DNA of 64,000 nt, from assembly GCF_036227125.1 (NCBI RefSeq), contig NZ_CP109435.1, forward strand, positions 4,960,001 through 5,024,000, written 5' to 3'. Every line of letters starts with the position of its first letter. The stretch's first letter is position 1. Of this stretch, positions 51,315 through 58,793 are shown one piece after another. The stretch is from Streptomyces sp. NBC_01485. GTDB lineage: Bacteria > Actinomycetota > Actinomycetes > Streptomycetales > Streptomycetaceae. The notes below the pieces were generated by a model, which saw nothing but the letters and a program-made list of their open reading frames with translations, was not told where the DNA came from and searched no databases. A program made the position numbers and the translations under genes.

Positions 51315-51414
51315 TGACGAACCTGGAGTGAGACACGAGACAGAGCAAGAGCTATCACTCGTACGTGGGAAGGAACTTCACCCCCACGAGACACACTGAA
51401 ACTGCAGAGCTAAC

Positions 51415-52155
51415 GCCAGGACGTCGACCGCGCGGCAGGAGCTGGCGAGCCAGCTCGAAGCCCTTCACCGTGCCGAGTGCCACAAGGTCTTCAAGGAGCA
51501 GATCAGCACCCGGGTGAAGGTGCGGCCCGAACTGGAGAAGGCGCTCGCGCTGGCCCACCAGTTCAAGGAGGCCGCCCCCGAGACGCCCGTCATCCTCACG
51601 GTGCACGAGCTCAAGCGCCTGGCCAGGAACGCCGCCGAGCTGATGACGCTGTCCGCCGACCTCCAGGCCGGCGGCATCCAGCTCGAACTTCTCACCGGAC
51701 CGCTCACCGGGATCTACGACCCCAACGGCATGGGCGCCATGTTCTTCGCCGTGCTCGCCGTCGCCGGACAGATCGAGCGCAACTACATCCGGGAGAAAAC
51801 CCTAGAAGGCCAGGTCACCGCGGCAGCCAAGGGCAACCATGGTGGACGCCCGAAGGTCATCGACGACGACATGCTCACCTTTGCCGTCGCCCTCAAGAAC
51901 AAAGGTGTCCCCGTCCCCGAGATCGCGAAGAAGCTGACCATCAAGACCGGGAAGAACGCGGGCAAGCACCCCTCGGTCGCCTCGCTCTACCGGGCACTCG
52001 CCGAAGCCGAGGAAGCCGCGACGGACGACCACCTGCCGCTGCGACCCAGGCCCGTTCGCATCCGCCGGCCCGAGGACCCGCTCACCGCCGAGGAGATCGA
52101 CCTCCGCGAACGGCTTCAGTCCCAGCCTCATCCGAACGCCGAGAGCCGCAGCTGA
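51415..52155 (+). pseudogene. tnpR: tnpR resolvase, fragment 3 (catalytic and C-terminal domains)
   Basis: In frame from 51415: ARTSTARQELASQLEALHRA (catalytic Ser in ARTST), VHELKRLARNAAELMTLSAD (Arg motif), GIYDPNGMGAMFFAVLAVAG, AQIERNYIREKTLEGQ-type text and a C-terminal HTH (VPVPEIAKKLTIKTGKNAGK, PSVASLYRALAEAE). Upstream in frame is a TGA, and the first possible start (GTG at 51514) lies after the catalytic Ser, so no active enzyme can be made from this piece. Confidence 0.9.
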
Positions 52156-52170
52156 GAGCCGCAATCAAGG

Positions 52171-52207
52171 CTTAGCGCCAACGGCTGTACCGCTGGTCCC
52201 CATGGCC
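52171..52207. repeat. Right terminal inverted repeat of the Tn3-family element
   Basis: Reverse complement of the left end apart from two bases in the outer six. The direct repeat GAAGATC follows at 52208-52214. Confidence 0.9.
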
Positions 52208-52430
52208 GAAGATCCGTGGCGTCGAAGTTCTGCAGCACCTCGTTGCCGGCGATCAACTGCGCCACGCGACGCCGCTCGGCGGGGTCGATGGTGCCGTCCG
52301 CCGCCGCGACCAGGGCGCACATCGCCATGCTCGCATCGCGGAAGGCACCGCTCTTGAGGTCGTTCTTCTTCGCCTCGAGCTGGGTCTGCATCGTCGACGC
52401 GGACTCCTTGATGCGGTCCCACAGGGCCAT
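52208..52430 (-). pseudogene. TerB-like gene, 5' part
   Basis: From the ATG at 52430: MALWDRIKESASTMQTQLEA, then KNDLKSGAFRDASMAMCALV, AAADGTIDPAERRRVAQLIA and NEVLQNFDATDL before the transposon end. This is the N-terminal half of the TerB-like protein whose second half is at 35862-36131, 16 kb away. The AAADGxIDxxE metal-site motif lies in this half and the second GGADGDFDxxE copy in the other. Tellurite-resistance or stress function, if any, is lost unless the element leaves. Confidence 0.9.
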
Positions 52431-52627
52431 GAGAACTCCAGAAGGTCGGTTCGGGTCATCTACAGCAACGTAGAAACTAACAGTCGCCTCGATAAGTTCC
52501 GCTGAACAACTGAACAACTGAACAAGGGAAGGAAGCCATGCCCGACGCGGAGATCCGGTACGGACGCCGCCGCCCCGGACACCTGGGGTGTCCGGGGCAG
52601 CGGCGGAGGCGAGCGAGGTATCCCGGG

Positions 52628-53497
52628 TCAGCTGATGCAGAGCAGGCCCAGCACGCAGAGTCCTGACGGCGAGGTCGCCTCCTCGGACGGGGGGCTCGTC
52701 GGGGACGTCGACGACGGCGTCCCTGACTCCGACCCCGAGTTCGACCCCGACCCGGACGCCGTGCCGTCGCTCGCGGTGGGGTCCGGGGCGGGTGACTGCT
52801 GCTCGGTCGTGCCGGTGGTGCCCGTCGTACCGGTCGTGCCCGTCGGGTCCGTGGGAGTGGTCACCGTCCCGGCGTAGGGCGAGGTGTCGGCTCGCTGGCC
52901 GGGGGTCGATGGCGCCGTCGACGGGGACGTGGGCGGCGTCGGGGAAGAGGCCACGGTGTCCGGGTGGGTGTTCGCCGGTGACTGCGACGGGGTGGTGTGG
53001 CCCGGCGCGGACCGGTGCGTGCCGGACCCGGTCACCGTCGGGCGGATGTACTCCGACGCCGGTTCCTCGCCGCCCGGCGTGGTCGGCAGCTCGGGCGCGG
53101 TGGCCGCCTGCGTCCGGTCGCCGCCCTGGCCGTGCAGCACGGAGACGGTCAGCCCGCCTCCGACGAGTGCGACGGCCGTCGCGACCACGGCTCGGCGCTG
53201 GTTCTTCTTCCACCGGGCCAACTGCCGCCGCCGCGCCGCCCGCCCTTCCGGCATCGGAAGCGGCACGGGCGCCACGTCCTCGACCGGAGCGACGTCCGAA
53301 GTGGTGGACGGAGCAATGCCCGGAGCGCTGCCCAAAGCGATCGCCGTGAACGGGGCGACGACCGGGGCGGGCTCGGCCTCGTAGCGGGTGGTGGTGATCA
53401 GCGGGATGACCGGAGCGATGTCAGGCGCGTAGGCGCCGCATCCAGGGCACACCAGGGCGCCGTTGAGATGCCGGCGACACGTGGAGCAGTAGTCCAT
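52628..53497 (-). CDS. SCO2400-like zinc-ribbon membrane protein
   Basis: 289 residues. The N-terminus MDYCSTCRRHLNGALVCPGC has two CxxC pairs (zinc ribbon) and runs into GAYAPDIAP, the hallmark of this Streptomyces family. A basic region (RAARRRQLARWKKNQRRAV) precedes one membrane helix (VATAVALVGGGLTVSVL), followed by a Ser/Thr/Pro-rich external tail with GTTGTTGTTGTT repeats and a final Cys pair (GLCVLGLLCIS). Function unknown. Confidence 0.85.
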   Translation of the reverse strand: MDYCSTCRRHLNGALVCPGCGAYAPDIAPVIPLITTTRYEAEPAPVVAPFTAIALGSAPGIAPSTTSDVAPVEDVAPVPLPMPEGRAARRRQLARWKKNQRRAVVATAVALVGGGLTVSVLHGQGGDRTQAATAPELPTTPGGEEPASEYIRPTVTGSGTHRSAPGHTTPSQSPANTHPDTVASSPTPPTSPSTAPSTPGQRADTSPYAGTVTTPTDPTGTTGTTGTTGTTEQQSPAPDPTASDGTASGSGSNSGSESGTPSSTSPTSPPSEEATSPSGLCVLGLLCIS

Positions 53498-53669
53498 CTG
53501 CGGTCTTCCTACGCGAGGGGCTGATGGCGGGCAACGCTAACGACTCGTTCGAAAGCTTGTGTGAAGTCTGTGTGGTGCTCCTGCACGAATCCCTTGAGGG
53601 GATGGAGCGCATGCGACGTCCGCCCAAGGCTTCGTCCATCTACATGAACAGAAATCAAGTACGCGTCTA

Positions 53670-53718
53670 TTGACGTGCTCCGGGCGACGCCCCTAGCTTC
53701 CGGGGGAAAGCGCTTTCC
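53670..53718 (+). promoter_or_regulatory. Promoter with LacI-type operator of the pectate lyase gene
   Basis: TTGACG at 53670-53675 and TAGCTT at 53694-53699, 18 bases apart, form a plausible housekeeping promoter. Five bases after the -10 lies the perfect 14-bp palindrome GGAAAGCGCTTTCC (53705-53718), which has the central CG of LacI-family operators and would cover the transcription start. Substrate-induced derepression is the expected logic; the regulator is not in the window. Confidence 0.75.
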
Positions 53719-53766
53719 GCACCTCTGGCAGACGTCCCGCACCGTCCTGGAGATGGAGAGATCACG

Positions 53767-55401
53767 ATGCGTCATCTGAGACACGCCATGGCATGCACCG
53801 GCCTACTGGCAGGCACCCTCGTCACTCTGTCCGCCACCGCCCCGGCACAGGCCGCCCCCACGCCCGCACAGGCCATCACGCCCCCGGCACAGGCCGCCGC
53901 CGCCACGATCACCCGCTACGAGGCCGAGACCGCCCCGGCCGTCTGCACCGGCACCCTCGACTCCGACTGGACCGGCTACTCCGGCACCGGATTCTGCAAC
54001 GGCGCCAACGCGACCAGCGGCTCCGTCCAGTTCACCGTGAACGCGGCCACCGCCGGCGCGGCGACGCTGAACGTCCGCTTCGCCAACGGCGCCACCGCCG
54101 CGCGCCCCGCCTCGCTCGTCGTCAACGGTACGACGGTGCAGACGCCGTCCTTCGAGGCCACGGGCGCCTGGTCGACCTGGGCCACCAAGACGCTCACCGT
54201 GACGTTGAACGCCGGCAGCAACACCGTCCGCCTCAACCCCACCACCGCGGCCGGCCTGCCCAACGTCGACCACATCGAGGCCACCACCACCGACAGCACC
54301 ACACCCCCCGCCACCGGCGCGATCTACGTCTCGCCGAGCGGCACGGACGGCGCGGCCGGCACCCAGTCCGCGCCGACCACCCTCACCTCGGCGATCAGCC
54401 GGGTCACCGCGGGCGGCACGATCTACCTGCGCGGCGGGACGTACGCGTACGCCTCGACGGTCACGATTCCGCAGACCAGCAACGGGACTTCGGCCGCCCG
54501 GACCACCCTGTCCGCCTATCCCGGCGAGACCCCCGTCCTCAACTTCTCGGCGCAGAGCGAGAGTTCGTCGAACCGGGGGCTCCAGCTCTTCGGTTCGTAC
54601 TGGCATGTCTACGGCCTCGTCGTCGAACGCGCCGGTGACAACGGGATCTACGTCGGCGGCAGCGACAACGTCATCGAGCGCACGATCACCCGCTACAACC
54701 GCGACACCGGGCTCCAGCTCGGCCGGATCGCCTCCAGCACCCCCGCCGCCCAGTGGCCGTCCGACAACCTCGTCCTCTCCGCCGAGTCGCACGACAACGC
54801 CGACTCCGACGGCGAGGACGCCGACGGTTTCGCCGCGAAACTCACCACCGGCACCGGGAACGTCTTCCGCTACGCCGTCTCCCACAACAACATCGACGAC
54901 GGCTGGGACCTCTACACCAAGACCGACACGGGCGCGATCGGCCCGGTCACCATCGAGGACTCGCTCTCCTACACCAACGGCACCCTCTCCGACGGCACCG
55001 TGAACTCCAACGGCGACCGCAACGGCTACAAGCTCGGCGGCGACGACATCGCCGTCAACCACGTCGTGCGGCGCAGCATCGCCTTCCACAACGGCAAGCA
55101 CGGGTTCACGTACAACAGCAACCCGGGCTCCATGGCCGTCTCGAACAACCTGAGCATCGACAACGCCACCCGCAACTACTCGTGGGACGCGGGGACTTCG
55201 GTCTTCCGCAGCAACACCTCGTGCCGGTTCGGCGTGAGCGGCTCCAACGACAAGACCATCGGCGACGCCGACACCACCAACCAGTTCTGGACCGGTGCCA
55301 ACGCCTCCCGCTGCGCGTCGTACTCGGGCGCGCTGGGCTGGTCCTTCGCCTCGGACGGCCGTCTCGTCGTGACGTTGGGGGGCAAGCAGGTCACGCTGTG
55401 A
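53767..55401 (+). CDS. Secreted pectate lyase (PL9-type) with N-terminal carbohydrate-binding module
   Basis: 544 residues from the ATG at 53767 (GGAG about 9 bases upstream). Signal peptide MRHLRHAMACTGLLAGTLVT ending near TAPAQA. Residues ~45-175 form a CBM6/35-type beta-sandwich (RYEAETAPAVCTGTLDSDWT, ending NVDHIEATT). Residues ~185-544 are a right-handed beta-helix with the PL9 motif DADGFAAKLTTGTGNVFR and SHNNIDDGWDLYTKTD, in which the paired Asp residues bind calcium and a Lys acts as base. It cleaves pectin or related polyuronides outside the cell. Confidence 0.9.
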   Translation: MRHLRHAMACTGLLAGTLVTLSATAPAQAAPTPAQAITPPAQAAAATITRYEAETAPAVCTGTLDSDWTGYSGTGFCNGANATSGSVQFTVNAATAGAATLNVRFANGATAARPASLVVNGTTVQTPSFEATGAWSTWATKTLTVTLNAGSNTVRLNPTTAAGLPNVDHIEATTTDSTTPPATGAIYVSPSGTDGAAGTQSAPTTLTSAISRVTAGGTIYLRGGTYAYASTVTIPQTSNGTSAARTTLSAYPGETPVLNFSAQSESSSNRGLQLFGSYWHVYGLVVERAGDNGIYVGGSDNVIERTITRYNRDTGLQLGRIASSTPAAQWPSDNLVLSAESHDNADSDGEDADGFAAKLTTGTGNVFRYAVSHNNIDDGWDLYTKTDTGAIGPVTIEDSLSYTNGTLSDGTVNSNGDRNGYKLGGDDIAVNHVVRRSIAFHNGKHGFTYNSNPGSMAVSNNLSIDNATRNYSWDAGTSVFRSNTSCRFGVSGSNDKTIGDADTTNQFWTGANASRCASYSGALGWSFASDGRLVVTLGGKQVTL

Positions 55402-55407
55402 GCGGCC

Positions 55408-56226
55408 TCAGGAACCGGATGGCCTCAGGGACCGGACGGCGTTGTCGATCTCCAGGTCGATCAGTCGCCGCGCGTTGATCGTGTGGTTGTCGAACGCGCC
55501 GGTGAGTTCGAGGCTCACGATCCCGTGGACCCGCGTCCAGATCAGGATGGCGGCGTGGGCCACGCCCGGTGCGACGTCCGGCCGCTCCTGCGAGCGGGCC
55601 CGCAGCCGCAGCAGTTGCCCGTCCAGTGTGCGGTCGCCGCTGGTGCTGTCGGCCGACGCGGTGCCCTGGACGGCCACCAGCAGGTCCATGAGCAGTGCCA
55701 TCGCCTGATCGAGCGGAGTCTGCGCGGCTTGCGCGGTCTGCCCGCTCTGCCCCGCCTGCCCGGTGACCTCGCCGGGCAGGCCGCCGTCGGATGGACCGCC
55801 GCCGGATGGGCCGCCGTCGGATGGACCGCCGGGCAGGTCGCCGGCCCGTTCGCCGAACAGCATGCCGTAGCGCCGCCGGTACCGCAGCGCCCAGTCGCGG
55901 TACGCGGTGACCACCAGCCGTACCCGCGTGCGCGGCGCCCTCCTGCCGCCCTCCACGGCCTGGCTCATCGCCGCCGCGAGCTGCTGGTAGGACAGGGTCG
56001 CCAGGTGCGCCACCAGCGCGTCCCGCGACGGGAAGTAGCGGTAGACCGCCGGCGCGGACATCGCCATGCTCCGGGCCAGCGCCGCGACCGACAACGCCTG
56101 CACGCCGTCCGCGTCGATGATCGCGAACGACGTGTCCTCGATCTCCTGAAGCGTCTGGGCCCGTAGCCGCTCACGCCTGCTCACCGTCCGCGTTTCGTTG
56201 GTCACCGTCACATCGTAACGGACCAT
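55408..56226 (-). CDS. TetR-family regulator
   Basis: 272 residues. HTH: RLRAQTLQEIEDTSFAIIDA, DGVQALSVAALARSMAMSAP, AVYRYFPSRDALVAHL. The ligand domain has a WHG-type region (YRDWALRYRRRYGMLFGERA) and a low-complexity insert of GGPSDGG repeats. It is divergent from the zinc-less alcohol dehydrogenase gene with 158 bp between starts, a typical regulator-target pair. The start at 56226 or the GTG 15 bases later are both possible. Confidence 0.92.
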   Translation of the reverse strand: MVRYDVTVTNETRTVSRRERLRAQTLQEIEDTSFAIIDADGVQALSVAALARSMAMSAPAVYRYFPSRDALVAHLATLSYQQLAAAMSQAVEGGRRAPRTRVRLVVTAYRDWALRYRRRYGMLFGERAGDLPGGPSDGGPSGGGPSDGGLPGEVTGQAGQSGQTAQAAQTPLDQAMALLMDLLVAVQGTASADSTSGDRTLDGQLLRLRARSQERPDVAPGVAHAAILIWTRVHGIVSLELTGAFDNHTINARRLIDLEIDNAVRSLRPSGS

Positions 56227-56384
56227 GCGGATGCTGACGGTCTGAACATCGTGTTACGAAGATTAACGCATCACCGTTATGACTTGACGCATCATGACGG
56301 ACAGGTTCATAGTTACGACCACTAACAGAGCGACGGGAAGTTGCGAACGTCGCGGAAGTCGCAGAATCCTGAAGGGGTCCGACC

Positions 56385-57458
56385 ATGACCGAGACGAACG
56401 CCACCGACGAGGCCACCGTGACCGTTACCGAGGTGGTGCTGCCGGGCAAGGTCGCGCCGTCCGGCCTGCGGCTCGTCCAGCGCGCCCTGCCGACTCCCGC
56501 CGCCGGCCAGGCCCTGGTGCGCGTCGAGTCGACCGCCGTGTCCTTCGCCGAGGGTGCGATGCGCCGGGGCCGCTACCACGGCCAGCCCGCGTTCCCGTTC
56601 GTGCCGGGCTACGACCTCGTCGGCGTCGTCGAGGCCGTCGGCCCCGGCGTGGACCGTGCGCTCGTCGGCCGACGGGTGGCCTCGCTGACCAAGACCGGCG
56701 GCTGGGCCACCGCCGTCCTGCTGACCGCCGCCGACCTGGTGGAGGTGCCCGACGGGATCGCCGCCGACGACGCGGAGACGCTGATCGTCAACGGGCTGAC
56801 CGCGTACCAGATGCTCCACCGCAGCGCGAAGGTACGGGCGGGGCAGACCATCCTCGTCACGGGAGTCAGCGGCGGCGTGGGCACCGTCCTGGCGCAGCTC
56901 GCCCGGCACGTGGGCGCCCGCGTGATCGGCACCGCCCACCCGCGCCACCACGAAGCGCTGCGCACCCTGGGCGTGGAGCCGATCGACTACCGGGACCCCG
57001 ACCTGACCGCCCGCGTCCGCGCACTCGCCCCCGACGGCGTGGACGCCGTGTTCGACCACCTCGGCGGCGCCAGCGTCACCCTGTCCTACCGCCTGCTCAA
57101 CCGCACCGGCACGCTGGTCTCGTACAGCATCGCGGCAGCGCTCGACGACACCAGGCCCGTGCTGCTCGACTTCCTGCCGTTGCTCGCCAAGCTGGCGTTC
57201 TGGAACTACCTGCCCACCCGCAGGCACGCGAGCTTCTACGATGTCTGGGCGGGCGCCGGCAAGCCGGACTCGGCCAAGCGCGAGGCGTTCCGGGCCCGGA
57301 TGCGCACCGACCTCGCCCAGGTCTTCGACCTGCTGCGCGACGGCCGGCTCACTGCGATGATCGCCGCCCGTTTCCCGCTGGCCGAGGTCGCCGAGGCCAT
57401 GGAGTTGGCGGAGTCCTCCGGCCGCACCGCCGTCGGCAAGATCATCCTCGTTCCCTGA
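56385..57458 (+). CDS. NADPH-dependent quinone oxidoreductase-like protein (MDR family)
   Basis: 357 residues. GroES-like N-domain (ALVRVESTAVSFAEGAMRRG, PFVPGYDLVGVVEAVGPGVD) and Rossmann domain with the nucleotide motif TILVTGVSGGVGTVLAQLAR. The catalytic zinc ligands of alcohol dehydrogenases are absent, so a zinc-independent quinone or enone reductase is expected. It is probably controlled by the divergent TetR gene. Confidence 0.93.
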   Translation: MTETNATDEATVTVTEVVLPGKVAPSGLRLVQRALPTPAAGQALVRVESTAVSFAEGAMRRGRYHGQPAFPFVPGYDLVGVVEAVGPGVDRALVGRRVASLTKTGGWATAVLLTAADLVEVPDGIAADDAETLIVNGLTAYQMLHRSAKVRAGQTILVTGVSGGVGTVLAQLARHVGARVIGTAHPRHHEALRTLGVEPIDYRDPDLTARVRALAPDGVDAVFDHLGGASVTLSYRLLNRTGTLVSYSIAAALDDTRPVLLDFLPLLAKLAFWNYLPTRRHASFYDVWAGAGKPDSAKREAFRARMRTDLAQVFDLLRDGRLTAMIAARFPLAEVAEAMELAESSGRTAVGKIILVP

Positions 57459-57555
57459 CCGGCCGGACCAGCGCCATCATCAGTCGGGGCGTCGTCGACG
57501 GCAGCGGGCAGACGCCGTCGCGGGCCGGCTGAGCCGTCGGACGTAAGGTGAGGGC

Positions 57556-57957
57556 ATGGGTGCGGAGGTGGGTGAGGCGTCTCTCGTGGACCGGGTGCGG
57601 AATGCCGACGCCGGTGACGGGATGTGTCCCCATCGACTGGTGATGGAGCATGTCACCAGCCGTTGGGGCACCCTGGTCCTGATCGCGCTGCGGGACCGTT
57701 CGTACCGGTTCGGCGAGCTGCGCCGGAAGATCGGCAAGGTCAGCGAGAAGATGCTGACGCAGACCTTGCAGACCCTGGAGCGCGACGGCCTCGTCCACCG
57801 CGACGCCAAGCCCGTGATTCCGCCCCGCGTCGACTACTCCCTCACGGACCTGGGCCGCGAGGCGGCCGACCAGGTCCGGAGTGTCGCGCAGTGGGTGGAG
57901 CGGCGGATGACGGCGATCCAGCAGGCCCGCGAGGAGTACGACTCCGCGAAGTCGTGA
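57556..57957 (+). CDS. HxlR-family regulator
   Basis: 133 residues: CPHRLVMEHVTSRWGTLVLI, ALRDRSYRFGELRRKIGKVS, EKMLTQTLQTLERDGLVHRD. The N-terminal Cys in GMCPHR is the redox-sensing position in HxlR/HypR-type proteins. Classic winged helix. It converges on the SCO5918-like gene. Confidence 0.95.
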   Translation: MGAEVGEASLVDRVRNADAGDGMCPHRLVMEHVTSRWGTLVLIALRDRSYRFGELRRKIGKVSEKMLTQTLQTLERDGLVHRDAKPVIPPRVDYSLTDLGREAADQVRSVAQWVERRMTAIQQAREEYDSAKS

Positions 57958-58060
57958 TTGTGTCGAGCGTTGCCGGGTGTTGTCGGGAGCGGTCGGGCGC
58001 GGTCGAGCGTCGTTACGGGCTTTGTGCGCCGCTCCGCGCCCGTCCGCGTCCTGGGGGCCG

Positions 58061-58098
58061 GGAAATGTGACAGGTGGAGATGGAAGTGTCACATTTCC
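58061..58098. terminator. Convergent hairpin between HxlR and SCO5918-like genes
   Basis: GGAAATGTGACA (58061-58072) pairs perfectly with TGTCACATTTCC (58087-58098) around a 14-base loop. It lies 7 bases after the stop of the minus-strand gene. Third member of the GTGACA/TGTCAC hairpin set in this window. Confidence 0.85.
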
Positions 58099-58104
58099 GT
58101 GGGC

Positions 58105-58419
58105 TTATGCGTCCTGGGAGCCGGGGCTTCCGAGCAGTTCCGACGCGGTCTGGAGCGGGGTGAGGACGTACTGGGGCGCCGCTTCGGGGTGGTCGTGGCA
58201 GGTGAAGCCGAGGCGGGTCATGGCCCGGACGACCTCGCCGCTGGTGAAGTCGCGGCGGTCCTGCCGGGTGAGGATCTCGCCGACCTGCTTCACGGGGTAG
58301 CGGCGGCGGCCGATGGTCACGGATTCGCCGGTGACGAGTTCGGGCGTGATGCCCTTCATCGAGTCCAGCACCCCGTTCCTGGTCAAGTCGAACGGGTAAC
58401 GGGCGATGACACAGCGCAT
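58105..58419 (-). CDS. SCO5918-like protein
   Basis: 104 residues from the ATG at 58419 (GGGAGG 4 bases upstream). MRCVIARYPFDLTRNGVLDS, MKGITPELVTGESVTIGRRR, YPVKQVGEILTRQDRRDFTS. I recognise the text as the family beside the DEAD-box/csp module in Streptomyces. Its charged alpha/beta pattern suggests nucleic-acid binding; function unknown. Confidence 0.85.
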   Translation of the reverse strand: MRCVIARYPFDLTRNGVLDSMKGITPELVTGESVTIGRRRYPVKQVGEILTRQDRRDFTSGEVVRAMTRLGFTCHDHPEAAPQYVLTPLQTASELLGSPGSQDA

Positions 58420-58478
58420 GATGCCTCCCAGGGAGGAGAGGGTAACGGGGGACTGGGGTGGGGAGAGAGCGAGTCGGG

Positions 58479-58709
58479 TCAGTGAGCTGGGTGGAGAAGG
58501 GGGAGGACGTCTCGGAGGCGGGCTCGGTCCGTGTATGCGGAGCTGTCCCGGAAGGCGGTGAGCCGGGTCCGGGTGACTGCGCCCGTGGTCTGGTCGTCGC
58601 CGTCGCACAGGAGCAGGTACTCGACTCGGGCGCCGTCCATGAGAGAGAGCGCCACCTCGATGGTCATGTCGTCGAGGACCCGCGGTTGCAGCATCCGAAC
58701 CGGTGTCAA
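58479..58709 (-). CDS. Small CBS-like protein of the DEAD-box/csp module
   Basis: 76 residues from a TTG at 58709 (AGGAG 8 bases upstream): MTPVRMLQPRVLDDMTIEVA, LSLMDGARVEYLLLCDGDDQ, TTGAVTRTRLTAFRDSSAYT. This reads like one CBS-type motif. It lies between the helicase and the SCO5918-like gene and is probably co-transcribed with them. Confidence 0.72.
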   Translation of the reverse strand: MTPVRMLQPRVLDDMTIEVALSLMDGARVEYLLLCDGDDQTTGAVTRTRLTAFRDSSAYTDRARLRDVLPLLHPAH

Positions 58710-58793
58710 GAAATAGCTCCTGCCGAGAGGTGAGAGGGGGGAGTTGGCGCGCCTTTGCCTGTCAGCAGGGGCTCGGGCCGTCGGCCTTGGGCC

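Larger units (their letters stand above)
43866..51419. mobile_element. Tn554/RIT-like element (7.55 kb) with three tyrosine recombinases, inserted in tnpR
   Basis: The tnpR coding sequence is interrupted between ACGCCAG at 43859-43865 and ACGCCAG at 51413-51419; removing the intervening 7554 bp restores GYARTSTARQEL. The segment carries four overlapping minus-strand genes (three tyrosine recombinases and a DUF6262-like protein) and two passengers. The lack of long inverted ends and a 7-bp shared core are as expected for tyrosine-recombinase insertion at a specific site. The recombinase genes start at the right end and read inward. Confidence 0.88.
36132..52207. mobile_element. Tn3-family transposon island (16.1 kb) with two nested insertions
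   Basis: The ends are 37-bp inverted repeats (36132-36168 and 52171-52207) differing at two positions, with the inner 31 bp identical and ending CTAAG as in Tn3-family ends. The 7-bp direct repeat GAAGATC flanks it on both sides (36125-36131, 52208-52214) inside a TerB-like gene. Tn3 elements usually duplicate 5 bp, so two of the seven matched bases may be coincidence or the exact end may differ. Inside are an intact tnpA, passenger genes, a candidate res site and a tnpR broken into three pieces. The element can probably still form cointegrates but not resolve them itself. Confidence 0.9.
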
